Under the pieces are notes generated by a model. That model made no database searches. It was given only the letters and a program-made list of their open reading frames with translations, and had not been told where the DNA came from. The position numbers and the translations under genes were made by a program. From Spinellus fusiger (taxonomy: Eukaryota; Mucoromycota; Mucoromycetes; Mucorales; Phycomycetaceae), in contig JALLLS010000014.1 in assembly GCA_025094145.1 (NCBI GenBank), positions 248,001-312,000 on the forward strand: 64,000 nt of DNA, given 5' to 3'. Position 1 is the stretch's first letter; the number at the start of each line of letters is the position of its first letter. Of this stretch, positions 33,208 through 44,919 are shown in pieces.

Positions 33208-35814
33208 TCAGTGGGTGATAAGTGGACAGAATAGGTCCTGGGGTGTGTAGGCAAGGGATTGACGTGGACAAGAAGACACTGTTTGATGCCACTGAGCTGC
33301 TTCTTCATCCATGTGCTTATGAGACACACGTTGGCCCCAGAGTGTAAACACAGGCAATGTCTCATAATCTGGCAAACGCTGGTCTGGTAGTTGCTCTAAT
33401 AAGACATCCTTTACCATCAGTGGAACATTGAAAGAGTCAACCGCACCTTGGCTTGGAGGGTTTCGAATATGTGTACCCATTTGAAGATGGTTTGTAGAAA
33501 AGGATTCAAACTCTTTAAAGTTAGGATAAAGCATAACATAGGCCCTCGCATACACAAGTTCAATAAAGTACTTCTTCCATGACCTTTTCCATCGGTTGGA
33601 TCGACTGTTAGGCACGGCTCTGTCCAATCGGCTTATGGGAAGGGCCAGGTCATCAAGACGTGTTTTTAGATAGTCGTGGAATTCACGCCAATGTTCTGGA
33701 AAATAGAGCGCACCCCAACTGCACGGAACCTGACTCAAGTAGGGCGTGTTGGCTGGAGACTCTGCTAAGAGTGGACCAAGAACAAAGTCACGACGGCCTT
33801 CTGGAAGAAGCTCAAGTGTGCGTGGAGCATAAAGACTAATACCAAACAAGTGTGGGTGGCTTTGTTCGTACCTGTATTTTAGGAGGGTGTATTTGGCCCA
33901 GCAATAGAAAAGAGGGGACACTTCAACATCATCCTCCAGTAAGACGGCATAGTTGTGGTTGTTGTTTGGATACCAAGATTCCACAACAGCAGCCATAAGT
34001 CCTCCCTTTTGTATTCGATGGCGAAGTATCTTGGATCCTTGTCGCCACTGATAATGGTCTACCAGACGCAATGTTGCTTGATCTGCTGTCTGTTCTGTAT
34101 GAAGAACAAGGTCAACACTATCCCCTAGAAAGTAAGCTGTGTTGGCAGACTCGAGAAGACGTAGCAAAGAGTCAGGTCGACGGTCAGTAATAACTATAAG
34201 ATCCATATCAATAGTGTGCCATTCTATAGAAAAGTAGCATCAGTCACACGATAGGCAAAAGGGCTAATGAATGAATAACCATTTTCTTACGCTGTAAAGC
34301 ATGAATTGAAAGATCAGCTACCCATAAAGCATGTTGAATTTCCAATATAGGAAGGTGGATGACAGTAGTAGTATCTATACGCCTCATCATAGATAGGTGT
34401 TCGTCAAATACACTGTCTTGAACATGAATCACAATGCATGGTCGCAATTGAGATATGAAAAAAGTGAATCGAGGTGTACGATCTATAGGCAGTTCATCCT
34501 TCAAGCCTATACTCAAGTCATAGACGGGAGCAAAACAGTCTTGGGCCTTGAGAGCCTCTGACACTTCTTCTTCTGTCAAGTGGCCTGACTCACTAGTAAT
34601 TGCAATATGAACAGTATAAGGAAAGCGGCAAATCAGAGACTCGAGTGCTTTGGCTTGAATAGGTCCATCGATGAGTATAAGCACTATCTCCCGAGTATGG
34701 TAATCTAGTAAATGTGTACGCTGTTGAACATTTGTTTTCCATTGCGTATAATAGTTATAATTTGTTTGTAGTGTACTGCATGTTTTATAAAGATTCATAG
34801 TATGGTACGGATCTGGTAAAACAATCGATGGGATAGAATTACTTTGTAAGAGCAGCTGGCTGATATGATAACCAAAAGGTAATCCCAATGTATCTGTAGA
34901 AATACTATTCTTTATAGTAATTAGCCATTCACGACGTAAAAGCCAAGGTCCATGAAGCATATCCACAGCCTGTGTACGATCTATGGATCGAGAGTCTTGG
35001 GGTATGCATGAGAGAGAAGAATGTTTATCGTTCTTCAAAGGCATGAGACTACCCTGTAAGCCCAATAATGCATCTTTATACATTTCGGTTTGTGAGACAG
35101 TGTAGACCCATTCAAGTGCTCTTTTGTCGAGACAGTTCTCTTGCTGAACTATCCATACGTAAGTGGTTGTAATGTAGGGAAAATTGAGAAGCCAGGAGAA
35201 ACTATCCATACTTTCATAAGGAGATTGAGGGCTATGGAGGTTATAAAAGACAGTGATGTTAGGCCAAGAAGATAGCTCTATTTGTTTCTTCACAGCAGAG
35301 TAGATTGATCGAGATGAAACTATCCATATCTGCTGCACTGGAGTTGTTTGTGAAAAAATGCATTCAATTTTGGTAGAGAGTGCTAAAGTGGCATTGACAA
35401 TAAGAACAGCTGTGATTGAAGACTGTATAGTAGGTGTATGGGCTGTAAGGTTAAAAAGAAAAGAAACACTGTGTCCCTGAAGAGTAGAAGTCTGGAGTGC
35501 TTGAAGGAGTGGCGGTTGGGTATCGTTTTCTAAAATGATTCCTTGCACATCATCTGTATTTCAACAAGAGATGAATATTTAGCAAACAGGCCAAACATAC
35601 ACTGAAATCATTAAATAGTGAAAGAATTACCTTTTAATTGAAGATCAAGGTAAGGCTTGAGAATCTCATTTGAGTTGCCTGGTAAATGATTGATCAAATC
35701 ACCATATTCAGTGTGATTAGAATGAAATAGAATATAGAGTGTCCATAGAGCAATCGTACAGCAGATGAATGCAAAGATGTTAGCATGCTTATAATATTGA
35801 GACAAACAAGGCAT
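33208..35814 (-). CDS. type II membrane glycosyltransferase-like protein
   Basis: Exons 35814-35631, 35553-34291 and 34223-33208 join in frame to 820 residues. A short cytosolic tail is followed by one membrane segment (IFAFICCTIALWTLYILF, residues ~13-30), typical of a Golgi type II enzyme. The C-terminal half starts with DLIVITDRRPDSLLRLLESA and contains NYAVLLEDDVEVSPLFYCW, a GT-A nucleotide-sugar site with the metal-binding D-D-x-E-like acids. Then follow PCSWGALYFPEHW and MLYPNF. This pattern matches the eukaryotic glycosyltransferase-2-like proteins annotated as transferring glycosyl groups. The N-terminal half (residues ~60-470) may be a second, degenerate GT-like domain. Donor sugar and acceptor are unknown; a role in wall or glycoprotein synthesis is inference. 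Introns 77 and 67 bp. Confidence 0.8.
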
Positions 35815-36383
35815 AATAATTCGTGGTAGATTTTTTTACACACAGGTGCTCAGATAAAGACACTTTTAAAGATCGTGGTTCATTATGTAGAGACATTGTA
35901 TAGAATAAACAAGATGAGATGAGTTATTTTTTAATAGTGTTTTTATTCTATTGATCCAATATTGATCCAATATCACTTAAAAAAAGCTTGTACATTTCAG
36001 GAATTAGTCTGAAGATTGAGGGGTACAATTCTGAATTGACAAACATTATCAAGTTTTTCACTACTGTGAACAATGGTAATACAAATGAGATGATAATAAA
36101 TATTGAATTATAATGATAATATTATAAGATATGGTTCTATGAATACTAATGTTTCTTTGGTATGATACAATCTAATGGCTACTTATATTTTATTTTAACA
36201 AGACTTGAGCAAGTGTAATATTACATATACTCTATAAATTTAAAAAGCGTAGAGATATGGATTGTCTATTTCAATAAGCATTATTGTACATAAAATAGTC
36301 CACGTGAGCTTAATATTTTGGGGCTAATGACTTAGTTTTTATTTACATTACTAGTACCAGATTTATTGTTTGATCTATCATCT
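35815..36383. other. AT-rich intergenic region
   Basis: Promoter side of the glycosyltransferase gene, bordering the DIRS element; no gene recognised. Confidence 0.45.
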
Positions 36384-36405
36384 TTACTTACATAGCTTGG
36401 CAGTA

Positions 36406-37587
36406 TTAGAAAAGAGTTTGATTCGGATGAAGATAGTTACATAGAGAATCTTCTGTGATACTGTTAAATGATAGAAGACTAGATTGTATGTTGTTCCTAA
36501 TACAATCACTGTTGCCTCCGCTTCGGAATTCGGTGGCATTGTTTTCTGTTGGAGAAGAAATGAGGTTTTGTATCTGTGTGCTAGCATGCTGTTGTAATGT
36601 TGGTTTATAGTAATAGCGTTCAAATGTGTTGGAGTTGATGCTCCAATTGGCATGTGTCTTGACACTATTGATTCCATTGCCTATCATTATTGCCTTTGTA
36701 CTAGATGCTGATCCTATAGAATGGGCACTGAATACTCCTGGAATCCCTGCTCTCTTCATATGGATTTTAACCCAGTAAGCCACCATTGCTGTACCGATAT
36801 TTCCTATATTGAATGTTTCATGGTCAAGGTTCTTGAGGAAAAAATCATAGTCTTCCAGCAATGCGTTTCTCATGTCTTTGGTTTGTTCCATGAAAATGGC
36901 TAGTGCTCTGACTGCACAAAGCTCCTAACTTTCTCTATCTCTGAGAAGTCCTAGCTTCGAGGTCTTTTGTTGTGCTTCCTTCGGCTCTCGTGCATGGATA
37001 ATTACTCCAATCACCATACTGGACTCGCCTTCCATAATTAATTGTGTATCTCTGTACTGTAAGTCCTTTATATCGCTTCCTGGCCTCCACATGGTGTGGA
37101 TGCACAATAACAGAATCACCTTCTGCTGCAGATTGTAGATGGATAGCTCTCCATTTAGTGACAGATGTTGTTTAATGTAGTTGGTCAAAATATCCAGATC
37201 CCATGTCTACAATTGGTATACGGTAGGCATATTCACTTCTGAGCGTTTCTTTGATTTGAAAAAATCCACAATATCTTGATTGTCTGCCAGTAGTAGCTCA
37301 TTTGGATGCAGAACATTGTATACAGAAGCAATTGTTGATCGGTATCCATTCAATGTTGAGCATTGTAGACTAACTCAGGATATCAAGAACTCTAAAACAT
37401 TCTGAATATTGTATATTTCATGATCTAAATTCCTTGTCAAACACCATTCTGTAAAGTTCTTCCATGAATTATCGTAAGCTTTGCCTGTACTTGTACGTCG
37501 AGCCTGTGATAGATGTTGTATTAATGTACTGCTTAGGCCATTGGCCTGCCTCTTTTTGTTGATAATCGCGATGCGATCAAGCTCCAT
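36406..37587 (-). pseudogene. DIRS tyrosine recombinase, broken, catalytic Arg lost
   Basis: Three pieces: SSTLIQHLSQARRTSTGKAY (SAM-like N-terminal DNA-binding part, 37587-37375), TMWRPGSDIKDLQYRD (R-box with the first catalytic Arg, 37188-36925), and AHSIGSASSTKAI ... THANWSINSNTFERYYYKP (36891-36406). The last holds the His and the nucleophile Tyr, but Gly stands where the second catalytic Arg (H-x-x-R) is expected. These enzymes integrate circular cDNA. Multiple frame breaks separate the pieces. Confidence 0.8.
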
Positions 37588-37892
37588 CTACTATTTATGT
37601 CCCATATGAGTGGGATGGAAATGTGCTTCATGCAAAGTATCATTGGGAACCAATACTGGCTGGGCCAATTTGGTGTCACTAGAACTGCCTCTGTTGTCTT
37701 ATCCTTCTGCATCTTCTTGAGCATTTGGGGAATCAGCTTCCATGGTGGGAACATGTATAAATCCTGTCTTTTCCACGACTGCTGGAATGAATCCACCTGT
37801 TGGTCAAAGGAGTCCTCCCGGATACTCCAATAAGTAGGCAGTTGTTGGTTATGTTGAACCGCAAAAGTGTTCACCTTCAAGTTCATCAATTT

Positions 37893-39056
37893 TCATTTCT
37901 TCTGTATTTTCTTGAAGAATTTTGGAGGAACAGTACTCTCGTATATCGGTCTCTTCGATCTGCTTAAGGCATCTGCATTGATGTTCTGTATGCCCGGCAC
38001 ATGTTGGTAGTGGATTGTCAACCGGTAAGTGTTGCACAAATCCTGTATTTTGACTGCTAGACCCTGAAGTATTGGTGATGATGTTCCACCTGCCTTTGTC
38101 ACATACTTTAGTGCTGTGATGTTGTCTGTGAATATCCTTAATACTGTAGATTGTGGCTGTTTGGAATACCTCAAGATGACAAAGTATATTGTTTTGAGTT
38201 CCCTCACATTGATTGAGGTCTCTTGTTTCCTCTTGCTCCAGTATCCTGCTGTCTTGACTGGATTAAAGTAAACTCCCCATCATGTTTCTGATGCGTCCAC
38301 ATATATTGTGGCCGATGGTGTTGGAAACTGTAGCTGTTATATTGGTAAGCCATTCTTCTTTACTAACCATTCTTTTCACCACTGGATCTCCAAAATTGAG
38401 CATTCTGTTAGGTGGAAATCCTTGCCCCATCGGCTCTGGTTCTGGTGTAAGCTCCTGGACATATCTCTCTGTAGATATCGTATATGAAGAAGTGCTTCCC
38501 CAATGGCTGGTATTACTGAGGTCATCTTCCCTATGAGGCCTACTATCCACCGACATGATCTCTGTGTAGGAGCCTTGGCTTGGTGTAATCTATGTAACAG
38601 TTTTGTTATCTTAGTCTGAGGAAGTTTACTTTTCATCGTCTTGGTATTGAAAGAGAAGTCTAGGTACTCTTGGCATCTGTTGGGAATTATTTTGCCCTTT
38701 TCCTTGTTGATCATGAAGCCCAATGTTTCCAAGTGGTGTAAAACCTTGGCTACTACTGACTTCATCTTCTCTTCTGGATTCTCTAGAATGTAAATATCGT
38801 CGAGGTAATATACTAGATATATTCTCTTTGCTCTCAAAGGCTCTACTGCATATCTCATTAATTTCGAGAAAATCCTGGGTGCTACACTCAATCCAAAATC
38901 TAGGGTGTAACTGTATACTATTCCTCTGTTCTCAAAATTAATAAATATCTGAGAGTCCTTGTGTATTTTTAATAATACATATGTGTCTTTGAGGTCCAAT
39001 TTGCATATGTAATTGTTCTTTTCTATGATCTGCCTCAATGCTGGGACACCTTCCAT
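37893..39056 (-). pseudogene. DIRS reverse transcriptase and RNase H
   Basis: RT core 39056-38376: LKDTYVLLKIHKDSQIF, FGLSVAPRIFSKLM and LVYYLDDIYIL with the catalytic Y-x-D-D. RNase H region 38207-37893: LRIFTDNITALKYV (catalytic Asp) and HVPGIQNINADALSR (final Asp), the pattern of DIRS/Ngaro RNase H. The next frame on the left (37889-37533: LPTYWSIREDSFDQQ, LYMFPPWKLIPQ) is the usual connector before the recombinase. Frames are interrupted between 38376 and 38207. Confidence 0.85.
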
Positions 39057-39498
39057 CTTGAAATGTTGGATTTACAGAAAGCGACTCAAGTGAGTGTAAT
39101 ATAATATTGGTCTCCGCTTTGTCGCCTCTTGTACTTTAAATAGATTGGACAAAAGCTATTTGTATTGAGTGGGTGATAACTGGATACTGCCTGCCATTAG
39201 GAGCCTTTGTACTACTACATCTACTACCTCTTTATCCTCTAAAAATATTAATGGCGTTATACTCCATGGTGATGGTGTGTGAATGTAAATTGTAGTTTGT
39301 AGCTGTCTTTGACTACTGATAAGGGCCAACTGTGTGGAATCATTTTGTTCCAGTTGTCTTTGAAATGCTTTAAATGTCTACCTGGTAACATCTCATCCAT
39401 TGTTACTAAATAATTCATTTGTAGTGTCTCTTTTAGACACTTTACCACTGGTGGCGTCGACGGTATTACTGTTGATTTTGGGATTCGTGGTTGGATGA

Positions 39499-40163
39499 TT
39501 AGGTGAATTGTGGCTGTGGGTATGGCTGACCCCCGTTTTGGGAAAGGAATCCTTGGCCCCTCCCTCTTTGGGATAAAAAAAGATCATTATCTGTTGAAAG
39601 ACAGATTACCTCTTCCTCGATCTCCATTGATGTGAAATTTGTTTCTGGAGGAATTGAAGTGTCTATAGTCACTGGTGATCCGTTGTTTGAACTTCTCATC
39701 GTAGAATTACTCCACAAAGTCTTGGTCAAAGGCATACTTTTTTTCTTCTGTAGTTGAGGTCTCTATGTGTTTGAGACTGTTAGGAAGCCTGAGAGCCGTG
39801 GTGGTGAGTTCTTTGGCTTCTTGTTCTTGTTGTTTGGCAGAACCCAGTCTGTAGACTGCGAGGCACCTAGTTCTTTCCATGGTCTGAGCCAGTAACTTTG
39901 CATATTCCTTGGGGATTTTCTCTCGCTTGGATGAGCTTGAGCTGTTCATAGACTTCTGCTGCAGCCCTTTCTTATGTTTTTGTGATTTTGGTAGCCTTGT
40001 AAATGAAGTTGATCATTTTCAGGGCGTCCACTTTCCGCTGCTTGAAGTTATGGATGAATTTTGGATTGATGGCTTCTGAAGTGAGCCACTCTTCATTGTG
40101 GTACTTGTGTAATGTACGCTTATATTTCTGGAAAAGTCTTTGCAGGTCGTACTGAGTCTGCAT
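39499..40163 (-). pseudogene. DIRS gag-like region
   Basis: Frames 40163-39972, 39949-39707 and 39735-39499 read a charged helical protein (LQRLFQKYKRTLHKYHNEEW; KEYAKLLAQTMERTRCLAVYRLG) ending in FLSQRGRGQGFLSQ, typical of the region before DIRS reverse transcriptases. Broken by stops. Confidence 0.6.
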
Positions 40164-40637
40164 ATTCAGTTTGGTGCAGATCTCTTTGAGTAACTATGAC
40201 CCTTGTACTCTTTGTTTTTGTTTCTGAATTTGGGTTGCTCTGACCCTCCATGTGACCTCTTCACGATAGCGTTGATTTACTCCTAGGTAAATGTGGGTCC
40301 AATTGCATTTTTATTTTCTGTTAATTGTTGATTAGTTTGATCGGCCCTATAGTTACTTCACGATGCATGGCTTAGAAAGATCTAGAGAAGAAAAGATATT
40401 TTTGATTAGTTTATATGAAAATAAAGCGCTGCTCAGAGAGATTATACCCCTTCTTCCTTCGCTTCGGCAGCTTTTTGATTTTTGATTGTCAGTAGAAATG
40501 TTTGATCTTCAGTAGACACATGACAAAACCAAAGACAAAAACAAAAACAAAAACAAAACAAAAACAAAAACAAAAACAAAACAAAAACAAAAACAAAACC
40601 TATAGTTCTAACAAAAACAAATTGATTAATTATAAAC

Positions 40638-40992
40638 TTATGTTTTTTCCATAGTCATACACTTTGTAAATAATCCTTGTGAGTGACGGATCCAACCTTG
40701 ACAGTCTTCAGGTGTAACTTTCTTGACAGTCTTTTCAACTCTGTCAGAAATCATTTCGTTCTTCCCAAAAGGTATATTACGTATCTCACCTTTAATTATT
40801 GACCAGCACCCTTCCATTGGATTCAAAAGAGTCGAGTAAGGCAGTAAAAAAGAGTGGTGTATGTCCATGGTCACGGATTGTTATGAGAACTTCCGGTGTA
40901 TTATGTATTGTGGCATTGTCCATAATAATAAACATATTACTCAATCCAAGCTTGTTCAAAACTGATGCCATTTCTACCATAAATAATAACAA
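40638..40992 (-). pseudogene. IS630/Tc1-type DDE transposase fragment (left arm)
   Basis: Two overlapping frames read SNMFIIMDNATIHNTPEV (second catalytic Asp) and LLPYSTLLNPMEGCWSIIKGE (last catalytic Glu), then CQGWIRHSQGLFTKC. A frameshift separates them and the N-terminal part is missing. An identical copy lies on the plus strand at 46698-47052. Confidence 0.8.
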
Positions 40993-41546
40993 GTATGATG
41001 AGTTAGATTAGGCATTCTGAGAACTCTTGGGATATCAAATTCATGTGTGTGCTTCTGTACATAAAATATATTTGTTGGTTTAGGCCAACTTAAGTTGTCG
41101 AGAACAATAAGCTAAATCGCCACTGCAGATTCTTGAAGCAATTTCTATCTTTATTACCTTCATGAGATATACGTTATGAATAAAGATCCTTAACGAATCA
41201 AATCAAATTATGGCTGCTCTATTATGATACATACAGTAAATACAGTACATACACAACACACGCAACACACGCAGTACGATAAAACTGCTGTTAGAATATG
41301 ACTTTTGGCTTTTCATTTTATTATAACTCTTAATTTTAAAAAACAACCTCTTAGTGAACTTTTATTTATTTTTATTTTTATCATATACATGGAATGATCT
41401 TTTAAAGACTACTTGTATTTATAATATATAAAGAAATAGATGGATTATCATTAAAAGATGTTCTTATGAAATGCATCTTTCAATGTTAAGGGTGACTTGT
41501 AGCGTTTGAACAAATTTTGAATTCCTCCTTCTCTATAACACCCATC

Positions 41547-42770
41547 CTATGAAAATTTTCCTGGTTCTTCCCGTAGCTTAATCACAAAATAACTGTCTGC
41601 AGTGATTACTTTTTCAATAGATGTGGTCGTCCCAGATTCATTCTCTTCATCTTCTTTAACCATTTTGATTTTCTTATTTGTATAATCGAAACCGCCTTCA
41701 GCATATCGCTTGATTTTTCTAAGAATGATATCAAGGTCTCTGCTCTTTTGAAATTCATCTACACATTTTGAATTTTTTTTTTGAAATTGATTGCTTGTGT
41801 TTTTCATCACATCCATTATATGTTGGTAGTTTTCCTCTTCCTTTGTTGTATATGGTTCAAATGATTTTGCAGCGATTTGGTATATATGCCTTAACTCAGG
41901 ATCTTCACTTTTTTCAAGACCAAATAAACATTTCTTCTGGTTGCAAAGGAAGTATGTTAATGCAACTATTGGCTTCATATTGTTTTCACGCATTACGTCT
42001 GCTGAGATACTATTGTTGGAAAACCCAAAAAACAATAGGTGTGTTTGTTTGAATCAAAGGATACATTTCTCAAGGATTCATTTTATGAATCTTGGTCTGC
42101 TTATATACATATTTTTTCTATGCTACAAAGGTCCAAGTTATACAGTAATAGCTTCTCAGTAAATTCAGGGATGTTTTTCCCTCCCTTGTCCTATATGTGT
42201 TTCAGGGGAGGAAAACCTTCACATTTACAACACTATCAAGGGAGTAAAATCGACAGGTTTTAGCCCAAAGGTATCTTTTGATAGTATAGTATGACTTGTT
42301 CTGTGATTGATTAAAATTATTTTCGATAAAAGCCTTGGACGAGAATCTTTGAATCACAAAGACCATTACTACAGCTTCTACTTTAGTTAGGTCGTGAATG
42401 TTTAAACAATATCGCGTCAAGCGTTTCAAAAACTGCATATCGACTTTTTGTTGGATCTCAACCAAAACTGGTGGTATGGCCGATGTGTATTTTCCTCCTG
42501 GTATTCAATAAACAACATTGCTTTCTCGGCCATCTTTGAACTCTTTTTTGACCTATATCATATGCAATACCATTCACTTCCCCATCTGGAGTTGAAAGAT
42601 CAAAAATATGTAAATATGATAAAGCAAATTAAAAACATACCTGTTATTTCATTGATACCTATTTCCTTGATTTCTGCCTCATCAAACAGCATCTTGCTCG
42701 ATAGATCAGTCCCAGGACATGTTGGAAGGGTAGTAAGGATAGGATCATCAACCGATTCTGTTACTACAAA
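41547..42770 (-). pseudogene. PD-(D/E)XK nuclease-like TE gene (left arm)
   Basis: Mirror image, base for base in its open frames, of the gene at 44920-46143; see that entry for the reading. It has the same stop and frameshift. Confidence 0.6.
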
Positions 42771-43195
42771 TTACTGTTAGTGATTTATTTTTTACTGTTT
42801 CAATAAGACGAATTTACTTGACATGGACAAAGATTTAAAGCACGATACAATAAAACACAACACTGACAAAATGAAAACGAGAGTATTTATATTCGCACGG
42901 GAAAAAATATTTGTGTGAAGGACAGCCTTTTCCTTTTGATTTGTACAGTTCAAAGTATTTTATCTTTATTTTTGGGTGTGGTTTGCTATTCGTCCATTGG
43001 GCATTTTAGCCACCCAATGAGAACTTGATGGAAAACTAAGAATAAACATATAAACACTTCAAATAAAAAAGTAGAAAAAATAAATGCAAGGAAAAAGAAA
43101 CAGAAGGATAAAAGTACATAAAACCTCGAAATGAGGGGAAAATGAAAAGAAATGGAAGGTGATGGCAAAATGATTACTTATCTTGATTCTATATA

Positions 43196-44538
43196 CAGTG
43201 GCTTGCGAAAATCTTAGGTATATTTTTCATTTCCCGATATGATTATTGTATGGAGAAATACTTATTCTCTGTCATAACAATATACATTAAACACATAGTA
43301 AAGACTTAAAAATTGGATGAAGTATAAAAAGGTCAATTGAATAATATATGCAAGTTTACTTGGTAAAAGCCCTCAATATTTGGTGTTGCTACTCTTTGTT
43401 TCTATAACAGCTTAATATCTTCAATGCATGCTGTTAATGAGGTTGTCTGTAGTGTCCTTGAGAATTTTCTCCTATTCATCCAACAACAGCACCTCCAAAT
43501 CTTAGAGACTAACTCTAGGTGAATTTTTTTTACGAATTATTCTATCAAGTTTCTCCCATCTATGATCTATGGAGTTTAGATCGGGGCTTTGTGAGGACCA
43601 CTCTACCATAGCAACAATTCTCTCTTGTGCCTTCCACATCCTGGACTCTTTACTCTTATGATAGTTAGCATTTTTTTCTTGAATAACATAATTCACTTAT
43701 GGATTCAGTGCCTTGAGTCGAGCCAGCTCAGGGCAGTAGATTTCTTTTAATATCTCAATATATCTTCTACTGTCTATACTGCCCTTCACAGACAACAGTC
43801 TTCCAACATCTTTACTAAAGAAAAAACCTCACACCATCAAACTACCGCCATCAAAATTCCTGGTAGGCTTGACATTATTTGGGAGAAGTCATTCCTTTTT
43901 TCTTTGTACCACTCTGATATGATTATTGGTTCTCATTAACTGATGCTATGACTCATCGGACCGAATGACTGTCTTCCAGTCTTCTTCTATTCAGTAAAGG
44001 TGGGTCTTAGCCCAAGCGAGTCTCAACTTTTTGTGTTTATTGGTGAGAGAAGGTTTCTCTTTAACTACTCTGTAAGAAAATAAGTAAGGCTTCATCATTT
44101 TTCTGAAAGTGTTCATGTACACTTGGGTGATCATCTGCTTGCAAATCTGATCCATTATGTGGAATAAATTCCTTTCCATTTCGCGTGAAATATCTCTTTT
44201 GTCCCTCTCATTAATAATGGGTTTACTCTTGGTGTATCTTTTAGCCTTGAGGCATCCAGTTTCTTTGTATCTCTACAATACGGGAAGTAGACTAATTGCT
44301 GACTTCAAACCCAGCAGAAATAGCAACATGGGTGGTACTATTCCCAGTGTCTTTGTAAGCAATGAGACAATATGTGAAGTCTTCAATATTTATTTTCCTG
44401 TTTCCAAGAGGTCTTTTGGTTTGTTCAATGATATTAGATGAGGTAGATATAAGGGTGGAAAAGCGATAAATGAATAATTTTTAATGGTGAAACTATGGCC
44501 TGAATTTGAGATGTCTCTTGTTTTATAAAAAACCACTG
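43196..44538 (-). mobile_element. Tc1/mariner-like element in the palindrome loop (1343 bp), defective
   Basis: Ends CAGTGG...CCACTG flanked by TA (43194-43195, 44539-44540). The minus strand carries pieces of a Tc1 transposase: KMMKPYLFSYRVVKEKPSLTN (44179-43991), and IQEKNANYH, then VEWSSQSPDLNSIDHRWEKL (43696-43502), where the last catalytic Glu is replaced by Asp. Several stops. Confidence 0.8.
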
Positions 44539-44919
44539 TACAAATAAAATTTCCCTCATTTCGAGGTTTTATGTACTTTTATCCTTCTGTTTCTTTTTCC
44601 TTGCATTTATTTTTTCTACTTTTTTATTTGAAGTGTTTATATGTTTATTCTTAGTTTTCCATCAAGTTCTCATTGGGTGGCTAAAATGCCCAATGGACGA
44701 ATAGCAAACCACACCCAAAAATAAAGATAAAATACTTTGAACTGTACAAATCAAAAGGAAAAGGCTGTCCTTCACACAAATATTTTTTCCCGTGCGAATA
44801 TAAATACTCTCGTTTTCATTTTGTCAGTGTTGTGTTTTATTGTATCGTGCTTTAAATCTTTGTCCATGTCAAGTAAATTCGTCTTATTGAAACAGTAAAA
44901 AATAAATCACTAACAGTAA

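Larger units (their letters stand above)
36384..40446 (-). mobile_element. decayed DIRS-like tyrosine-recombinase retroelement
   Basis: Reading the minus strand from 40163 to 36406 one meets, in DIRS order, gag-like sequence, reverse transcriptase, RNase H and tyrosine recombinase, broken by several stops and shifts. No LTRs were seen, as expected for DIRS. Exact ends are not determined; the right side (40340-40446) is shared as a direct repeat with 47360-47465 beyond the palindrome. Confidence 0.8.
40447..43137. repeat. left arm of a giant palindrome (~2.7 kb)
   Basis: Reverse complement of 44553-47252. Coordinates of paired open frames sum to 87690 throughout (for example 41547+46143, 42780+44910), and their translations are identical residue for residue. 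Only the (GTTTTT)n tract near the outer end differs in length. Inner ends converge on AAATGAGGG at 43129-43137. Confidence 0.95.

Noticed and set aside
40535..40605. Possible CRISPR-like array or satellite
   Set aside because: A plain (GTTTTT)n microsatellite without spacers.
41768..42263. Plus-strand frames in the left palindrome arm and their mirrors at 45427-45922
   Set aside because: Antisense to the PD-(D/E)XK-like frame, with no motif of their own.
42448..42780. 110-residue frame present in both arms on the outward strand
   Set aside because: Overlaps the N-terminal exons of the nuclease-like gene in antisense; Leu/Ile-rich without family resemblance.
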